A DNA stretch of 64,000 bases, taken from NCBI GenBank assembly GCA_020637595.1, contig JACKKE010000009.1, positions 1 through 64,000 on the forward strand, read 5' to 3'. Below are positions 29,624-38,439 of this stretch, piece by piece. Source of the stretch: Rhodobacter sp. GTDB lineage: Bacteria; Pseudomonadota; Alphaproteobacteria; Rhodobacterales; Rhodobacteraceae. The first letter of the stretch is position 1. Each line of letters begins with the position of its first letter. Position numbers and translations under genes: made by a program. The notes below the pieces were generated by a model. That model had not been told where the DNA came from, searched no databases, and worked only from the letters and a program-made list of their open reading frames with translations.

Positions 29624-30517
29624 ATGGCTATTGAAATCGTGCATACAAGCGCCCCGTTGGGTCACGAGGTCCGTGGCGTCGATCTGGCTGGCCCCATCGA
29701 CGGTGCGACCTTCGCCGAGATCGAATCCGCGTATGACCGGTTCGGCACGATCGTGTTTCGCGACCAGTCGCTGACCCCGGACCAGCAGATCGCCTTCAGT
29801 CGCCGGTTCGGGCCGCTCGACCGCTATGTTCTGGATCGCTACAACCACAGGACCTGGCCCGACATCTTCGTCATCTCGAACATCATCGGTGACGATGGCG
29901 AGCCGATCGGGATGTCCGATGCCGGGCGGTATTGGCACACCGACATGTGGCTGACCCACACTCCGCCGCGCGGCTCGATCCTCTATGCGCTGGAAGTGCC
30001 GGTCCAGAACGGCGAACCGCTGGGCGACACCTATTTCGCCAGCACCGGCGAGGCCTATGACGCCTTGCCTGCCGATCTGCGCGCACGGCTCGACGACACC
30101 CAGGCGGTGTTCAGCAAGCGCAAGTATTTCGAGTTCCGCGCGCGGACCAACAAGGACATCGACAAACCCAGCGGACAGGCCTCGCAACAGGCGCTGGCCG
30201 ATCTCGGTGACGAGGACATCGTGCATTCCATCGTGCGCCGCCACCCGCGAACAGGGCGCAAATGCCTGTATCTGTGCGAAGGCGTCATCAGCCGGCTGAT
30301 CGGCTGGGACGAGGCCGAGTCGGACGCGATGATCGCCTTTCTGGAACGCCACGCGACCAGCCCGCAATTCGTCTATCGGCACCGGTGGCGGGCCGGGGAT
30401 CTGGTGATGTGGGACAATTGCGCCTGTATCCACCGCGCGACGGGCGATTTCGAACTGCCGCTGCGCCGGCACATGCACCGCACGACACTGGCCAATACAG
30501 CGGGTGCCGCAGCATGA
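29624..30517 (+). CDS. TauD/TfdA-family Fe(II)/2-oxoglutarate dioxygenase (1)
   Basis: A 297-residue dioxygenase. The facial triad is visible: H105 and D107 in YWHTDMWL, and the distal histidine near 270 in WDNCACIHRATGD, followed by arginines that bind 2-oxoglutarate. The VRGVDLAGPID start and FSRRFGPLDRY block are family landmarks. These enzymes hydroxylate taurine, 2,4-D, carnitine precursors or other small acids. Ribosome site GGGAGGAAG precedes ATG 29624. Its stop overlaps the next start as ATGA, coupling it with the enolase-superfamily gene; hydroxylation may prepare the acid that enzyme dehydrates. Confidence 0.88.
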   Translation: MAIEIVHTSAPLGHEVRGVDLAGPIDGATFAEIESAYDRFGTIVFRDQSLTPDQQIAFSRRFGPLDRYVLDRYNHRTWPDIFVISNIIGDDGEPIGMSDAGRYWHTDMWLTHTPPRGSILYALEVPVQNGEPLGDTYFASTGEAYDALPADLRARLDDTQAVFSKRKYFEFRARTNKDIDKPSGQASQQALADLGDEDIVHSIVRRHPRTGRKCLYLCEGVISRLIGWDEAESDAMIAFLERHATSPQFVYRHRWRAGDLVMWDNCACIHRATGDFELPLRRHMHRTTLANTAGAAA

Positions 30518-31617
30518 CCTGTCCGATCCACAGGGTCGAGACGCATCTCGTCGCCACCCCGCTCGACCCGCCGATCGTGCATCCGTTCCTGGGGGCGCGG
30601 ACGCGCTTCGTCAGCCTCGTGGTCGAGGTGCACACCCGCGGCGGACCCAGCGGTTTTGGCTATGTCACCGGCGAAAGCCCGCAGCAGATGGCGGCGGTCG
30701 GGCGCATCGTGGCCGATCTGGGCGCGAGGCTGATCGCCAGCGGCCTCGACGCCCGGCAGAACGCGGCGATCTATGAGCGGATGTGGAACTGGACCGTTGA
30801 TCTGCTGCACGAGGGCGCGGCGACGCTGGCGCTTGCAGCGATCGACATCGCGCTGTGGGATATCAAGGGCAAGGCCGCCGACGAGCCGCTCTGGCGGTTG
30901 CTGGGCGGGATGCGCGACAGCGTGCCGGCCTATGCCAGCGAGACCCTGTGGCGGCACATGTCGCAAGACGAGATCGAGGCGGCCGGCGCGGATCTGGTCG
31001 CGCGCGGGTTCGACGCGATGAAGCTGCGCCTGGGCAATCGGCCCTGGCACGAGGACGTGGCGCGCGCGGTCGCGCTGCGGCGGGTCGTCGGCCCAAAGGT
31101 CAAGATTATGACCGACGCCCTGTGGGGGATGCGCGCCGACGAGGCGATCCGCCTCGGCCGGGCGCTGGCCGACAGCGAGGCCGACATCTTCTGGTTCGAA
31201 GAGCCGGTGCGCGATGGCGACTGGGCGGGGTTGACGCGGGTGCGCGACGCGGGCGTGCTGACCGTCGCCGGCGGCGAGCGGGTTTCCGCAATCACCCAGG
31301 TGCCGCATTTGATCGGTGCAGTCGACCACGCCATCCTCGATGTGCATCACATCGGGGGCATCACCCCGTGGCTCAAGGCCGCGGCGATGCTCGATGCCGC
31401 GGATCTGCCGATCTCGGTGCATATCGTCCCCGAGGTGCAGGCCCATCTGGTGGCCGCACAGCGCACCGGGGCCTGGGTGGAATACATGCAATGGTGGGAT
31501 GCGCTGTATGAGGACCCCTTGCATGCGGTCGACGGAAAGCTGACACTTTCGCAAAAGCCCGGCCTGGGCCTGACCCTGTCGCGGCGCGCGTTGACCGATC
31601 TGCGCGTCGACGGCTAG
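30514..31617 (+). CDS. Enolase-superfamily enzyme, mandelate racemase type
   Basis: A 367-residue enzyme with the capping domain first (FLGARTRFVSLVVEVHT) and a barrel with the expected acid ligands: D in MTDALWG, E in FWFEEPVRDGDW and E in VAGGERVS. FDAMKLRLG supplies the lysine/arginine strand. DVHHIGGITPW and SVHIVPEVQAHL give the Asp-His dyad that marks the mandelate racemase subgroup (acid-sugar dehydratases and racemases). It overlaps tauD by ATGA and is followed by lysR. The substrate is probably a hydroxy- or sugar-acid. Confidence 0.85.
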   Translation: MTCPIHRVETHLVATPLDPPIVHPFLGARTRFVSLVVEVHTRGGPSGFGYVTGESPQQMAAVGRIVADLGARLIASGLDARQNAAIYERMWNWTVDLLHEGAATLALAAIDIALWDIKGKAADEPLWRLLGGMRDSVPAYASETLWRHMSQDEIEAAGADLVARGFDAMKLRLGNRPWHEDVARAVALRRVVGPKVKIMTDALWGMRADEAIRLGRALADSEADIFWFEEPVRDGDWAGLTRVRDAGVLTVAGGERVSAITQVPHLIGAVDHAILDVHHIGGITPWLKAAAMLDAADLPISVHIVPEVQAHLVAAQRTGAWVEYMQWWDALYEDPLHAVDGKLTLSQKPGLGLTLSRRALTDLRVDG

Positions 31618-31646
31618 GCGCGGGGCCGGCCAGCCAGGGTCCGCCG

Positions 31647-32579
31647 ATGACGCCGGAAGAGTTGCGCAGCTTCCTGACCGCCTATGAGCTCGGCAGCCTG
31701 CAAAAGGCGGCGGCGGCGCTGTCCCTGTCGCAACCGACCTTGAGCCGCCGTCTGCAGCGGCTCGAGGATGTCATGGGCGTTCCCCTGTTCGTCCGCAGCC
31801 ACCGCGGCCTGGATCCGACCAGCTATGGCCATGCGCTGGCGCGGCGCGCACGGCTGATCGTCGAAGAACTGGAGCTGACGCGGCGCGAGATCGCGCGGAT
31901 CCGCACCGCGATCGGCGGTTCGGTGATCTTCGGCGCCAGCCCCGGCGTCGCCACCGGGTTTCTGCCCGAAGTGATCGTGCAGCTGGAGGCCGCGCAACCG
32001 GACCTGCACATGACCATCGTCGAAGGGGTCTCGGAAAGTCTGGTCGACCAGGTGATCGCCCGACGCATTGATTTCGCGGTCTGCACTGCGCCGCTGGATC
32101 CGCCCGACGATCTGGCCGTGGAAACGCTGGGCAGCGATCCCTTCGTCGTCGCCTGCGCGCGCGGGCATCCGCTGCAGCGTCAGCAGGACGAGGCTACGGG
32201 CCCGGTGCCGCTGACGGCGCTGACCGGTTACCCCTGGGTGATGCCCACCTTTCGCGGCACGGTGCGTCACTGGCTCGAAACGCGCTTTGTCACCGCCGGG
32301 CTGACGCCACCGGTGCCACGGATCGAGACATCGTCGATGCTGCTGCTCAAGCAGCTTCTCGCCGATCGCCGGCACCTGTCCTATCTGCCGGCGCGGCTGG
32401 TGGCAGCCGATTTCGTCGATGTCATGGCGTTGACCTGCAACCCGGGCCTCGTGCTGATGCGGCAGCTGTCGATGGTGCGGCTGCGCCAGCGCAGCCTGAG
32501 TCCGGCGGCCGAGACGGTGCTTGCCACTCTGCGCCGGGTGGCCGCGGCGCCGGTGACAGCGCGGGTCAAAGAGGCCTGA
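31647..32579 (+). CDS. LysR-family transcriptional regulator (1)
   Basis: A 310-residue regulator. The helix-turn-helix is at residues 1-60: LRSFLTAYELGSLQKAAAAL and SQPTLSRRLQRLEDVMGVPL. The periplasmic-binding-like effector domain follows (GGSVIFGASPGVATGFLPEV, RRIDFAVCTAPLD). It lies 29 bases after the enolase-type gene in the same direction and so may be co-transcribed with it, unlike the usual divergent arrangement. Its 3' end overlaps the facing AbrB-type gene by 14 bases. Confidence 0.88.
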   Translation: MTPEELRSFLTAYELGSLQKAAAALSLSQPTLSRRLQRLEDVMGVPLFVRSHRGLDPTSYGHALARRARLIVEELELTRREIARIRTAIGGSVIFGASPGVATGFLPEVIVQLEAAQPDLHMTIVEGVSESLVDQVIARRIDFAVCTAPLDPPDDLAVETLGSDPFVVACARGHPLQRQQDEATGPVPLTALTGYPWVMPTFRGTVRHWLETRFVTAGLTPPVPRIETSSMLLLKQLLADRRHLSYLPARLVAADFVDVMALTCNPGLVLMRQLSMVRLRQRSLSPAAETVLATLRRVAAAPVTARVKEA

Positions 32580-33639
32580 GAAAGCGCAGCGCGAGGGGCG
32601 ACAGGGGCATGATGATGAACAGCCGGACGATGTGAAAGGTCGTCACCAGCGCGACATTCAGCCCCATCGCCTGGGCGGTCAGCGACATCTCGGTGACGCT
32701 GCCGGGGGCGGCGGCCAGGACCAGCGTCGCGACAGGCAGCGCGTCGACGATGGCGATCGCCCAGGCCAGCGCCGAACACCCGGCAATGGTCAGCAGGGTC
32801 ACCAGTGCCGAGGCCCCGACAAAGCGCGACGCGCTGCGCAGCAGGTCACGGCGAAAGCTCAGCCCGATCGAAATGCCCAGCAGCAGCTGACCGCCAAAGG
32901 TCAGTGCCCGGGGCCATTCGACCGGCGCGTTCACGCCCATCGCCATCACAGACGCCAGCGCCAGCGGGCCAAGGAAATAGGGGCTGACGATGCGCATCCG
33001 GCGGAACAGCTGCCCGGCGATCACCGCCAGCAGCAGGGTCGGGGCGGTCAGCACGTCGATGGCGAACAGATCCCGGGCGCGCGAAACCGGTGCCAGGATC
33101 GGCACGCCCGCCAGCTGCAGGCCGATCGGCACCACCATCACCACGATGGCGATGCGCAGGCCCTGCACCAGCCCGACCAGCGCCGGATTGCCGCCGCCCT
33201 GTTCGGCCAGCTGCGCCATCTCTGCCGGGCCGCAGGGCACGCAGGCGAAAAAGGCCGAGGCCTTGTCGATGCTCGACAACCGGTAGAGCAGCGGCGCCAG
33301 CCCGATTGCGAGCAAGGCGCTTCCGCCGGTGATGACCAGCATTTCAAACAGGAAACCCGACACGGCGAACACGCTGTCGCGGCTCAATTGCAGGCCGACA
33401 GCGGTGGCGACGATGGTTTGCCCGGTGGCCCGGGTTTGCCGCGGGATCGGCACGTCGATGCCCGAGACCCCGAACCCCATCGCCACCAGCATCGGCCCGA
33501 TCATCCAGGCCAGCGGCAGTCCGGCCCAGCCGGCGAGGCGTGCGGCCAGAGCCGCCAGCACCAGGAGCGCCGCGACACGCGGCAGGGCGCGCCACATGGC
33601 TGCGCGGCCGGGGGAGCGGTCAGACGGTTGCCGGGTCAA
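32566..33639 (-). CDS. AbrB-family integral membrane protein
   Basis: A 357-residue membrane protein of the AbrB family (the group once labelled ammonia monooxygenase), built of two repeats of about five helices each. Repeat landmarks are LAWMIGPMLVAMGFGVSG, ATGQTIVATAVGLQLS, and VLAAAPGSVTEMSLTAQAMG near the C-terminus. Function is not established; transport of a small solute or permease regulation has been proposed. The frame starts at TTG 33639, overlapping the upstream dehydrogenase by 20 bases; ATG 33597 is an alternative without a ribosome site. Last gene of the long leftward run. Confidence 0.75.
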   Translation of the reverse strand: MTRQPSDRSPGRAAMWRALPRVAALLVLAALAARLAGWAGLPLAWMIGPMLVAMGFGVSGIDVPIPRQTRATGQTIVATAVGLQLSRDSVFAVSGFLFEMLVITGGSALLAIGLAPLLYRLSSIDKASAFFACVPCGPAEMAQLAEQGGGNPALVGLVQGLRIAIVVMVVPIGLQLAGVPILAPVSRARDLFAIDVLTAPTLLLAVIAGQLFRRMRIVSPYFLGPLALASVMAMGVNAPVEWPRALTFGGQLLLGISIGLSFRRDLLRSASRFVGASALVTLLTIAGCSALAWAIAIVDALPVATLVLAAAPGSVTEMSLTAQAMGLNVALVTTFHIVRLFIIMPLSPLALRFLRPL

Positions 33640-34642
33640 GACTGATCACCACCTTGCCCAGATGCACGCCCGAGCGCAGATGCCGATACGCCTCGGCTGC
33701 GGCCTCGAAGGGGAACACCGTATCAACGACGGGCCGGGCCCCGGACCGTGTCAGCGCCCGGTTCATCGCCTGGAACTGGCTGCGCGAGCCGACATAGAGC
33801 CCGCGCAGCACGACATTGCGCCGGCGCAGCGCGGTCGGGTCGATGTCACCGCTGGCCTGCGCGCCGATCAGGTGCACCTGGCCGCCGTTTCGGCAGGCCT
33901 GCACCGACGCGCCGACATTCGCGCCGCCGACCACCTCGACAACGTGATCCGCGCCCTGCCCGCCGGTCAGGGCGCGGACCGCCGAGGGCCAGTCGGGCAC
34001 CTCGGACCGGACAATCACCGCGTCGGCCCCGAGATCGAGCGCCCGCGCCCGTTTGTCCGCGCGGGTGGTCAGCAGGATCGTGTGCGCCCCGGTCATGCGG
34101 GCAAAGAGCAGCGCAAACAGCGAGACGCCGCCGGTGCCAAGCAGCAGCACGTCCTGGCCCGGGACCAGCGGGTCGCCGCCGAACAGCGCGTTCCAGGCGG
34201 TGAGGGCGGCGCAGGGCAGGCACGCGGCCTCGATCAGGCTCAGATGGGGCGGCACCGCGACCAGAGCTTCCTGATCGAAAAGCACATAATCGGCCAGCAC
34301 CCCGTCGCGCCCGCCCCCCAGCGCGTCCTGGCCATATCGCTCGTCATAGGGGCCGCCCTGCCAGCGCGGCAGGAACAGCCCCGCCACCCGGTCACCGACG
34401 GCAAGGCGGTCGACCTGATCGCCGACCGCGACGACCGTGCCGGCGCCGTCCGAACAGGGAACCAGCCCGTCGCGCACGCCGCCGCCGGCGTATCTGTTCT
34501 CGAAGACCATCAAGTCCCGGTAGTTGAGCGATACCGCCCCGATCCGAACCAACACGTCACGGGGGCCGGGTTCGGGCCTTGGCGTCTCGGTCAGCTGCAG
34601 GCGATCGCCGCCGGCCGGGCCTTGCAGGCGGTAGCGCCTCAT
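33620..34642 (-). CDS. Zinc-type alcohol dehydrogenase / quinone oxidoreductase (MDR) family
   Basis: A 340-residue medium-chain dehydrogenase/reductase. The GroES-like half carries VLVRIGAVSLNYRDL and PCSDGAGTVVAVGDQV; the Rossmann half carries LLLGTGGVSLFALLFARMTG. The catalytic-zinc cysteine of true alcohol dehydrogenases is replaced by asparagine in NYRD, so it belongs with the zinc-free enoyl/quinone reductases. ATG 34642 overlaps the flavin reductase stop by ATGA. It is in the leftward transport/catabolism run, presumably reducing an unsaturated or keto intermediate. Confidence 0.82.
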   Translation of the reverse strand: MRRYRLQGPAGGDRLQLTETPRPEPGPRDVLVRIGAVSLNYRDLMVFENRYAGGGVRDGLVPCSDGAGTVVAVGDQVDRLAVGDRVAGLFLPRWQGGPYDERYGQDALGGGRDGVLADYVLFDQEALVAVPPHLSLIEAACLPCAALTAWNALFGGDPLVPGQDVLLLGTGGVSLFALLFARMTGAHTILLTTRADKRARALDLGADAVIVRSEVPDWPSAVRALTGGQGADHVVEVVGGANVGASVQACRNGGQVHLIGAQASGDIDPTALRRRNVVLRGLYVGSRSQFQAMNRALTRSGARPVVDTVFPFEAAAEAYRHLRSGVHLGKVVISLDPATV

Positions 34643-35259
34643 CTGACTACCCGGCCGGGATCCGTGGGGCGCAACAGCTCGAACATCTCGGTCACCGCGG
34701 CATAGTCCCGGTATCCGCAGCGCCCCAAAGGCTGCGCCCCGGCGGTGTCAAAACGGCCGTCCTTGATGAAGCTGTCGTCGATATAGGTGGCCACCACCTG
34801 CCCGACGACCCACCACCGGTCGAGCGGCTTGCCGTCGAGGTCGTGCAATTCGGTGCAGGAGATCAGCTTGCATTCCAGCGCCGCGGGCGAGGCCGCGACC
34901 CGCGGCGGGCGCACCTGTCGCGACGGCGCGGCGGCGAGGCCCGCAAGCTCGAATTCATCGACGCCGTCCGCGACCTCTTCCGAGGTGCGGTTCATCTGGT
35001 CCAGCAGTGGCAGCGTCGCCAGGCTGAACACGAATTCGCCGGTGTCACGCGCGTTGCGCGGCGTGTGCTTGAAGCCGTCGCTGGCAAAGCCGATCATGTT
35101 CGGCCGGCTGGAGACCGCGATGAAGAAGCTGTAGGGCGCGAGGTTCCTGCGGCCCTGCCGGTCGATCGTCGAGATCCAGCCGACCGGGCGGGGCGCGACA
35201 ATGGCCTTGAACGGGTCGAAGGGCAACGGGCCGTAGCCCTCGGCTTCGGTGTAATGCAT
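34639..35259 (-). CDS. Flavin reductase family protein
   Basis: A 206-residue FMN-binding split-barrel protein. RPVGWISTIDRQGRRNLAPY followed by SFFIAVSSRPNMIGFA is the characteristic FMN pocket, and ALECKLISCTELHD a later strand. Such proteins pass reduced flavin to partner monooxygenases or reduce a substrate directly. No two-component monooxygenase is next to it, so the partner is unknown. It overlaps the following dehydrogenase by ATGA and lies 78 bases after the second TauD gene. Confidence 0.82.
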   Translation of the reverse strand: MHYTEAEGYGPLPFDPFKAIVAPRPVGWISTIDRQGRRNLAPYSFFIAVSSRPNMIGFASDGFKHTPRNARDTGEFVFSLATLPLLDQMNRTSEEVADGVDEFELAGLAAAPSRQVRPPRVAASPAALECKLISCTELHDLDGKPLDRWWVVGQVVATYIDDSFIKDGRFDTAGAQPLGRCGYRDYAAVTEMFELLRPTDPGRVVR

Positions 35260-35337
35260 GGCAGGCGGTTCCCCGGATTCGTTGCGCCGATGGGCGATGA
35301 CGGGGCTCCGGCCAGACGCGGCCGGGGCCCCGTCCGG

Positions 35338-36258
35338 TCACTGGTGTTCGAAAAAGCGTTTCTCGGCGCCCGTGGTCTTGGCTGAGTCCGAATGCAGGAT
35401 CACGTCGGCCATCGCCTGGCACCGTTTGATCAGACGCGGCTCGTCGGGCCGGTAATCGGCAACCGCGTTGTGGATCGTGCAGATGTTGTCCCAGACCAGC
35501 ACGTCGCCCGGGGTCCAGCGGTGTGTCGCTTGGTATTTGGGCTGCAGCTGGTGCTTGAACAGGAAGGCGAGCAAGGCGTCGCTCTCGGCCTTTTCCAGCT
35601 CGTTGATCCGCTCGGTATAGCCGGGGTTGGCATAGAGAACCTTGCGCCCGGTGATCGGGTGGATCAGCACCAGCGGGTGCACGACAGGGGGTTTCTTGGC
35701 GCGCTGTTCGGGCGTCAGGGGTGGGCGCGTGCTGCCCTTTTCGCGCCGCATCATTTCCCAGAACTTGTTGAAATCATGCGTTGCGGTCAGGGTTTCGAGG
35801 CGATCCTTGATGTCCTGCGGAAGGTCGTCATAGGCGCCATACATGTCCGCGAACGAGGTGCCGCCCAGCGGGTGCCCGTCGCGCACCGGGATGCGGATCC
35901 CGTAGAGGACGTTCACAAAGGAAATCATCGCGCTATAGGACATGTCGGTGTGCCAGTCCTGCCCGGCGTCGGCGATGCCGATCGGCTTGCCGTCCTCGAC
36001 GATGTTGGACAGGATCATCACCTCGGGGATGCCCGGTTCCTGGAACGACCCCGCGACATTGATTTCCAGCGTGCCGAAACGACCGGCAAAGGCGCGCAAC
36101 TCGCCGGCTTGCAGGGTCTGGCCCGGAAAGCAGATATAGCCGTGCTTGCCGAGTGCCGCGAGCACTTGCGTAAAGGTTTCGTCGCTCATCGGGCGCGAGA
36201 CATCGACGCCGTAGATACGGGCGCCGATGGCCTGGTCCATCGGTTCGACCTTGAGCAT
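35338..36258 (-). CDS. TauD/TfdA-family Fe(II)/2-oxoglutarate dioxygenase (2)
   Basis: A 306-residue dioxygenase with H103 and D105 in DWHTDMSY and the distal histidine in WDNICTIHNAVADY, followed by a conserved arginine. An inserted region around residues 165-190 (REKGSTRPPLTPEQRAKKPP) resembles TfdA/alkylsulfatase-type members. It is diverged from the TauD at 29.6 kb, so the two are probably different activities rather than a recent duplication. It lies 3 bases after the Ldh-family stop within the TRAP-linked operon and may oxidise the imported acid. Confidence 0.87.
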   Translation of the reverse strand: MLKVEPMDQAIGARIYGVDVSRPMSDETFTQVLAALGKHGYICFPGQTLQAGELRAFAGRFGTLEINVAGSFQEPGIPEVMILSNIVEDGKPIGIADAGQDWHTDMSYSAMISFVNVLYGIRIPVRDGHPLGGTSFADMYGAYDDLPQDIKDRLETLTATHDFNKFWEMMRREKGSTRPPLTPEQRAKKPPVVHPLVLIHPITGRKVLYANPGYTERINELEKAESDALLAFLFKHQLQPKYQATHRWTPGDVLVWDNICTIHNAVADYRPDEPRLIKRCQAMADVILHSDSAKTTGAEKRFFEHQ

Positions 36259-36261
36259 GAG

Positions 36262-37419
36262 TTAATCCTCGACTGGTTTACGATTTTCGGAAAGGGCGGC
36301 TGCGGCGCTGGCGGTCGTGCCATCGAGAACGAAGGGCACGCCCAGATCGCTGGCGATGTCCCGCAGCCGGGTGACGAGATTGGGGGCGAGCGGCACGCCA
36401 TTGGCGGTCCTCTCGCGCAGGATGCCTTCCTCGATATCGCCGGGCAGCAGCACCGGGCGTGTCGGATCAGCGGTGGGCGTGGCGCGCAACGAGCTTTCGA
36501 CATCCGCCACATCGCCAAGGAAATCGCCCATGTCGCGGAACGCGGCCGGGTCGATCGCCATGAAGAAATGGCCGATGTTGTCGCCCTCGCCCTGCGGATG
36601 GTCCGGGTTGCGCGAGCCGGCAAAGCGGCCGCCGGCCAGCGTGCCACCGAGGAAATGAACAAGCAGCGCCAGACCGTAACCCTTGTGCGCGCCCAGCACC
36701 GGCGTCGCCCCCAGCGGTGTGAGGCCGCCCTGGCCACGGTTATAGACCAGGTTGCTGGCCGCCTCGGGGTCGGTCACCGGCTGGCCGTGGCCATCGACCA
36801 CCCAGCCCTCGGGGACGGGGGTGCCGGTCAGCTGGTGCAGCCGCACCTTGTTGCCGGCGGCGGTCGAGGTCGCCATGTCAAAGACGATGGGTTCGCCCGA
36901 GGCGCGCGGGACGCCATAGGCGAGGGGGTTCGTGCCCAGAACCGGCTCCGAGGCCCCGGGCGGCACCACGCAGACGACCTTGGTCGAGGTTGCAACCAGG
37001 CTGACCACGCCGCGCCGGGCGGCGATGCGGGCGTAATAGCCGGCAGCGCCGAAGTGATGCGAATTGCGCACGGTGACCACCGCGACGCCCCGTTCGCGCG
37101 CCTTGTCGGCGGCCAGTTCCGCCGCCCGCACCGAGACGGCGAAACCCAGCCCGCCGTGAGCGTCGAACAGCGCCGTATTCGGACCCTCGCGCAGCAGCTC
37201 TGCCCGCGCCGCCAGATTGAACCCGCCGCCGGCGATCCAGCCGGCATAGAGGGCCAGCAGCGAGATGCCATGCGTGTCGATGCCGCGCAGGTCGCAGTCC
37301 AGCAGCGCGTCGGCGGTGGCCTCGGCGTCGTCGCCCTCCATGCCCCAGCCGCGCAGGATCGCCAGCGTCTGGGTGCGGATCTGCGCCGGGCTGAAGGTCG
37401 GTTTTGCGTGTGTGTTCAT
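36262..37419 (-). CDS. Ldh-family NAD(P)-dependent 2-hydroxyacid dehydrogenase
   Basis: A 385-residue member of the YlbC/MdH family of malate/L-lactate/sulfolactate dehydrogenases, which have their own fold unrelated to classical LDH. DCDLRGIDTHGISLL (about 48-62), VRNSHHFGAAGYYARIAA with the catalytic histidine pair (about 118-135), GTNPLAYGVP and HKGYGLALLVHFL (about 240) are the signatures. ATG 37419 is 23 bases after the FAH-family stop. It would oxidise or reduce a 2-hydroxy/2-oxo acid in the pathway fed by the TRAP transporter. Confidence 0.87.
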   Translation of the reverse strand: MNTHAKPTFSPAQIRTQTLAILRGWGMEGDDAEATADALLDCDLRGIDTHGISLLALYAGWIAGGGFNLAARAELLREGPNTALFDAHGGLGFAVSVRAAELAADKARERGVAVVTVRNSHHFGAAGYYARIAARRGVVSLVATSTKVVCVVPPGASEPVLGTNPLAYGVPRASGEPIVFDMATSTAAGNKVRLHQLTGTPVPEGWVVDGHGQPVTDPEAASNLVYNRGQGGLTPLGATPVLGAHKGYGLALLVHFLGGTLAGGRFAGSRNPDHPQGEGDNIGHFFMAIDPAAFRDMGDFLGDVADVESSLRATPTADPTRPVLLPGDIEEGILRERTANGVPLAPNLVTRLRDIASDLGVPFVLDGTTASAAAALSENRKPVED

Positions 37420-37442
37420 GGTATCCAGACGGTTGGGTCGGA

Positions 37443-38363
37443 TCAGGCGGGATCCTGAACCGGGTTTTCCAGGGTGCCGATCCCGGCGACGGAACAGGCG
37501 ACGACATCGCCGGGCTTCAGATAGACCGGAGGGGTGCGGAAATGGCCGACGCCGGCCGGGGTGCCGGTGGCGACCACGTCGCCCGGCTCCAGCGTGGCAA
37601 AGCGCGAGATGTAGGACAGGATCGTCGCGCAATCGAAGATCATGTCGTGGGTGTTGCCGCGCTGCATCTCGGTGCCGTTGACCGTGCACCACAGCTCGAC
37701 ATCTCCCGGGGTGCCGAACTCGTCGGCGGTCACCAGAACCGGACCCATCGGCGTAAAGCTGTCGTGGCTCTTGGCAAAGGTGGTCTGGGGCGGCGCGACG
37801 TCGAACTGGAACTCGCGCGCCGAGATGTCGTTGAGGACTGTGTAGCCGGCGACGAAGGACAGCGCCTCGGCCTCGGACACGGCGCGCATGGTCCGGCCGA
37901 TGACGATGGCGATCTCGACTTCCCAGTCCAGCTTGACGATGCCGCGGGGGCGGATCACCGGCGCGCCGGGGCCGATCACCGACGAGGCGAACTTGGCGAA
38001 CAGCCGGGGGTCTTCCTGTTTCGCCAGACCACCTTCGGCGGCGTGGGCGCCATAGTTGCGGCCGACGCCGATCACCTTGCCGGGGCGCGGCACGGGTGCG
38101 CAGAGCGTTACGGCGGTCTCGGGCCGTGCAGCCGGCGCGGTCGTCGCATCGAGCGCCTGTCGGAACAGCGCAAAGTCATTGTCGGCGCGCGCCAGAAGGG
38201 CGGTCATGTCTGCGGGAACCCGCCAGGCGGCTTCGGTTGCGGCATTCGGTGCGCCGTGGCCGGCCAGCAGTGATTGCACCGCGTGGCGCAGATCGACGAT
38301 GCCGCCGGATGTCTGCGCGCCGATGCGGCGTTCGCCCAGGATTTCGTATGTTACGAGGCGCAT
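37443..38363 (-). CDS. Fumarylacetoacetate hydrolase-family protein
   Basis: A 306-residue FAH-family enzyme. VIGVGRNYGAHA starts the catalytic domain (about residue 98), the metal-binding acid cluster is in LDWEVEIAIVIGR (about 149-161), and DISAREFQFD, FTPMGPVLV and GTPAGVGHFR complete the family blocks. Members hydrolyse or decarboxylate 2,4-diketo acids or act as 2-oxo-hepta-dienoate hydratases/isomerases, often in aromatic meta-cleavage. It has a ribosome site GGGGAACAGGG before ATG 38363 and follows dctM by 76 bases. Confidence 0.88.
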   Translation of the reverse strand: MRLVTYEILGERRIGAQTSGGIVDLRHAVQSLLAGHGAPNAATEAAWRVPADMTALLARADNDFALFRQALDATTAPAARPETAVTLCAPVPRPGKVIGVGRNYGAHAAEGGLAKQEDPRLFAKFASSVIGPGAPVIRPRGIVKLDWEVEIAIVIGRTMRAVSEAEALSFVAGYTVLNDISAREFQFDVAPPQTTFAKSHDSFTPMGPVLVTADEFGTPGDVELWCTVNGTEMQRGNTHDMIFDCATILSYISRFATLEPGDVVATGTPAGVGHFRTPPVYLKPGDVVACSVAGIGTLENPVQDPA

Positions 38364-38439
38364 GCCCTGTTCCCCTTTGCGTGGCGGCTGTCGCGGTGTC
38401 GTGGGTCGTTGGCCCGATCGGCATGGAGTGTTGCGCACG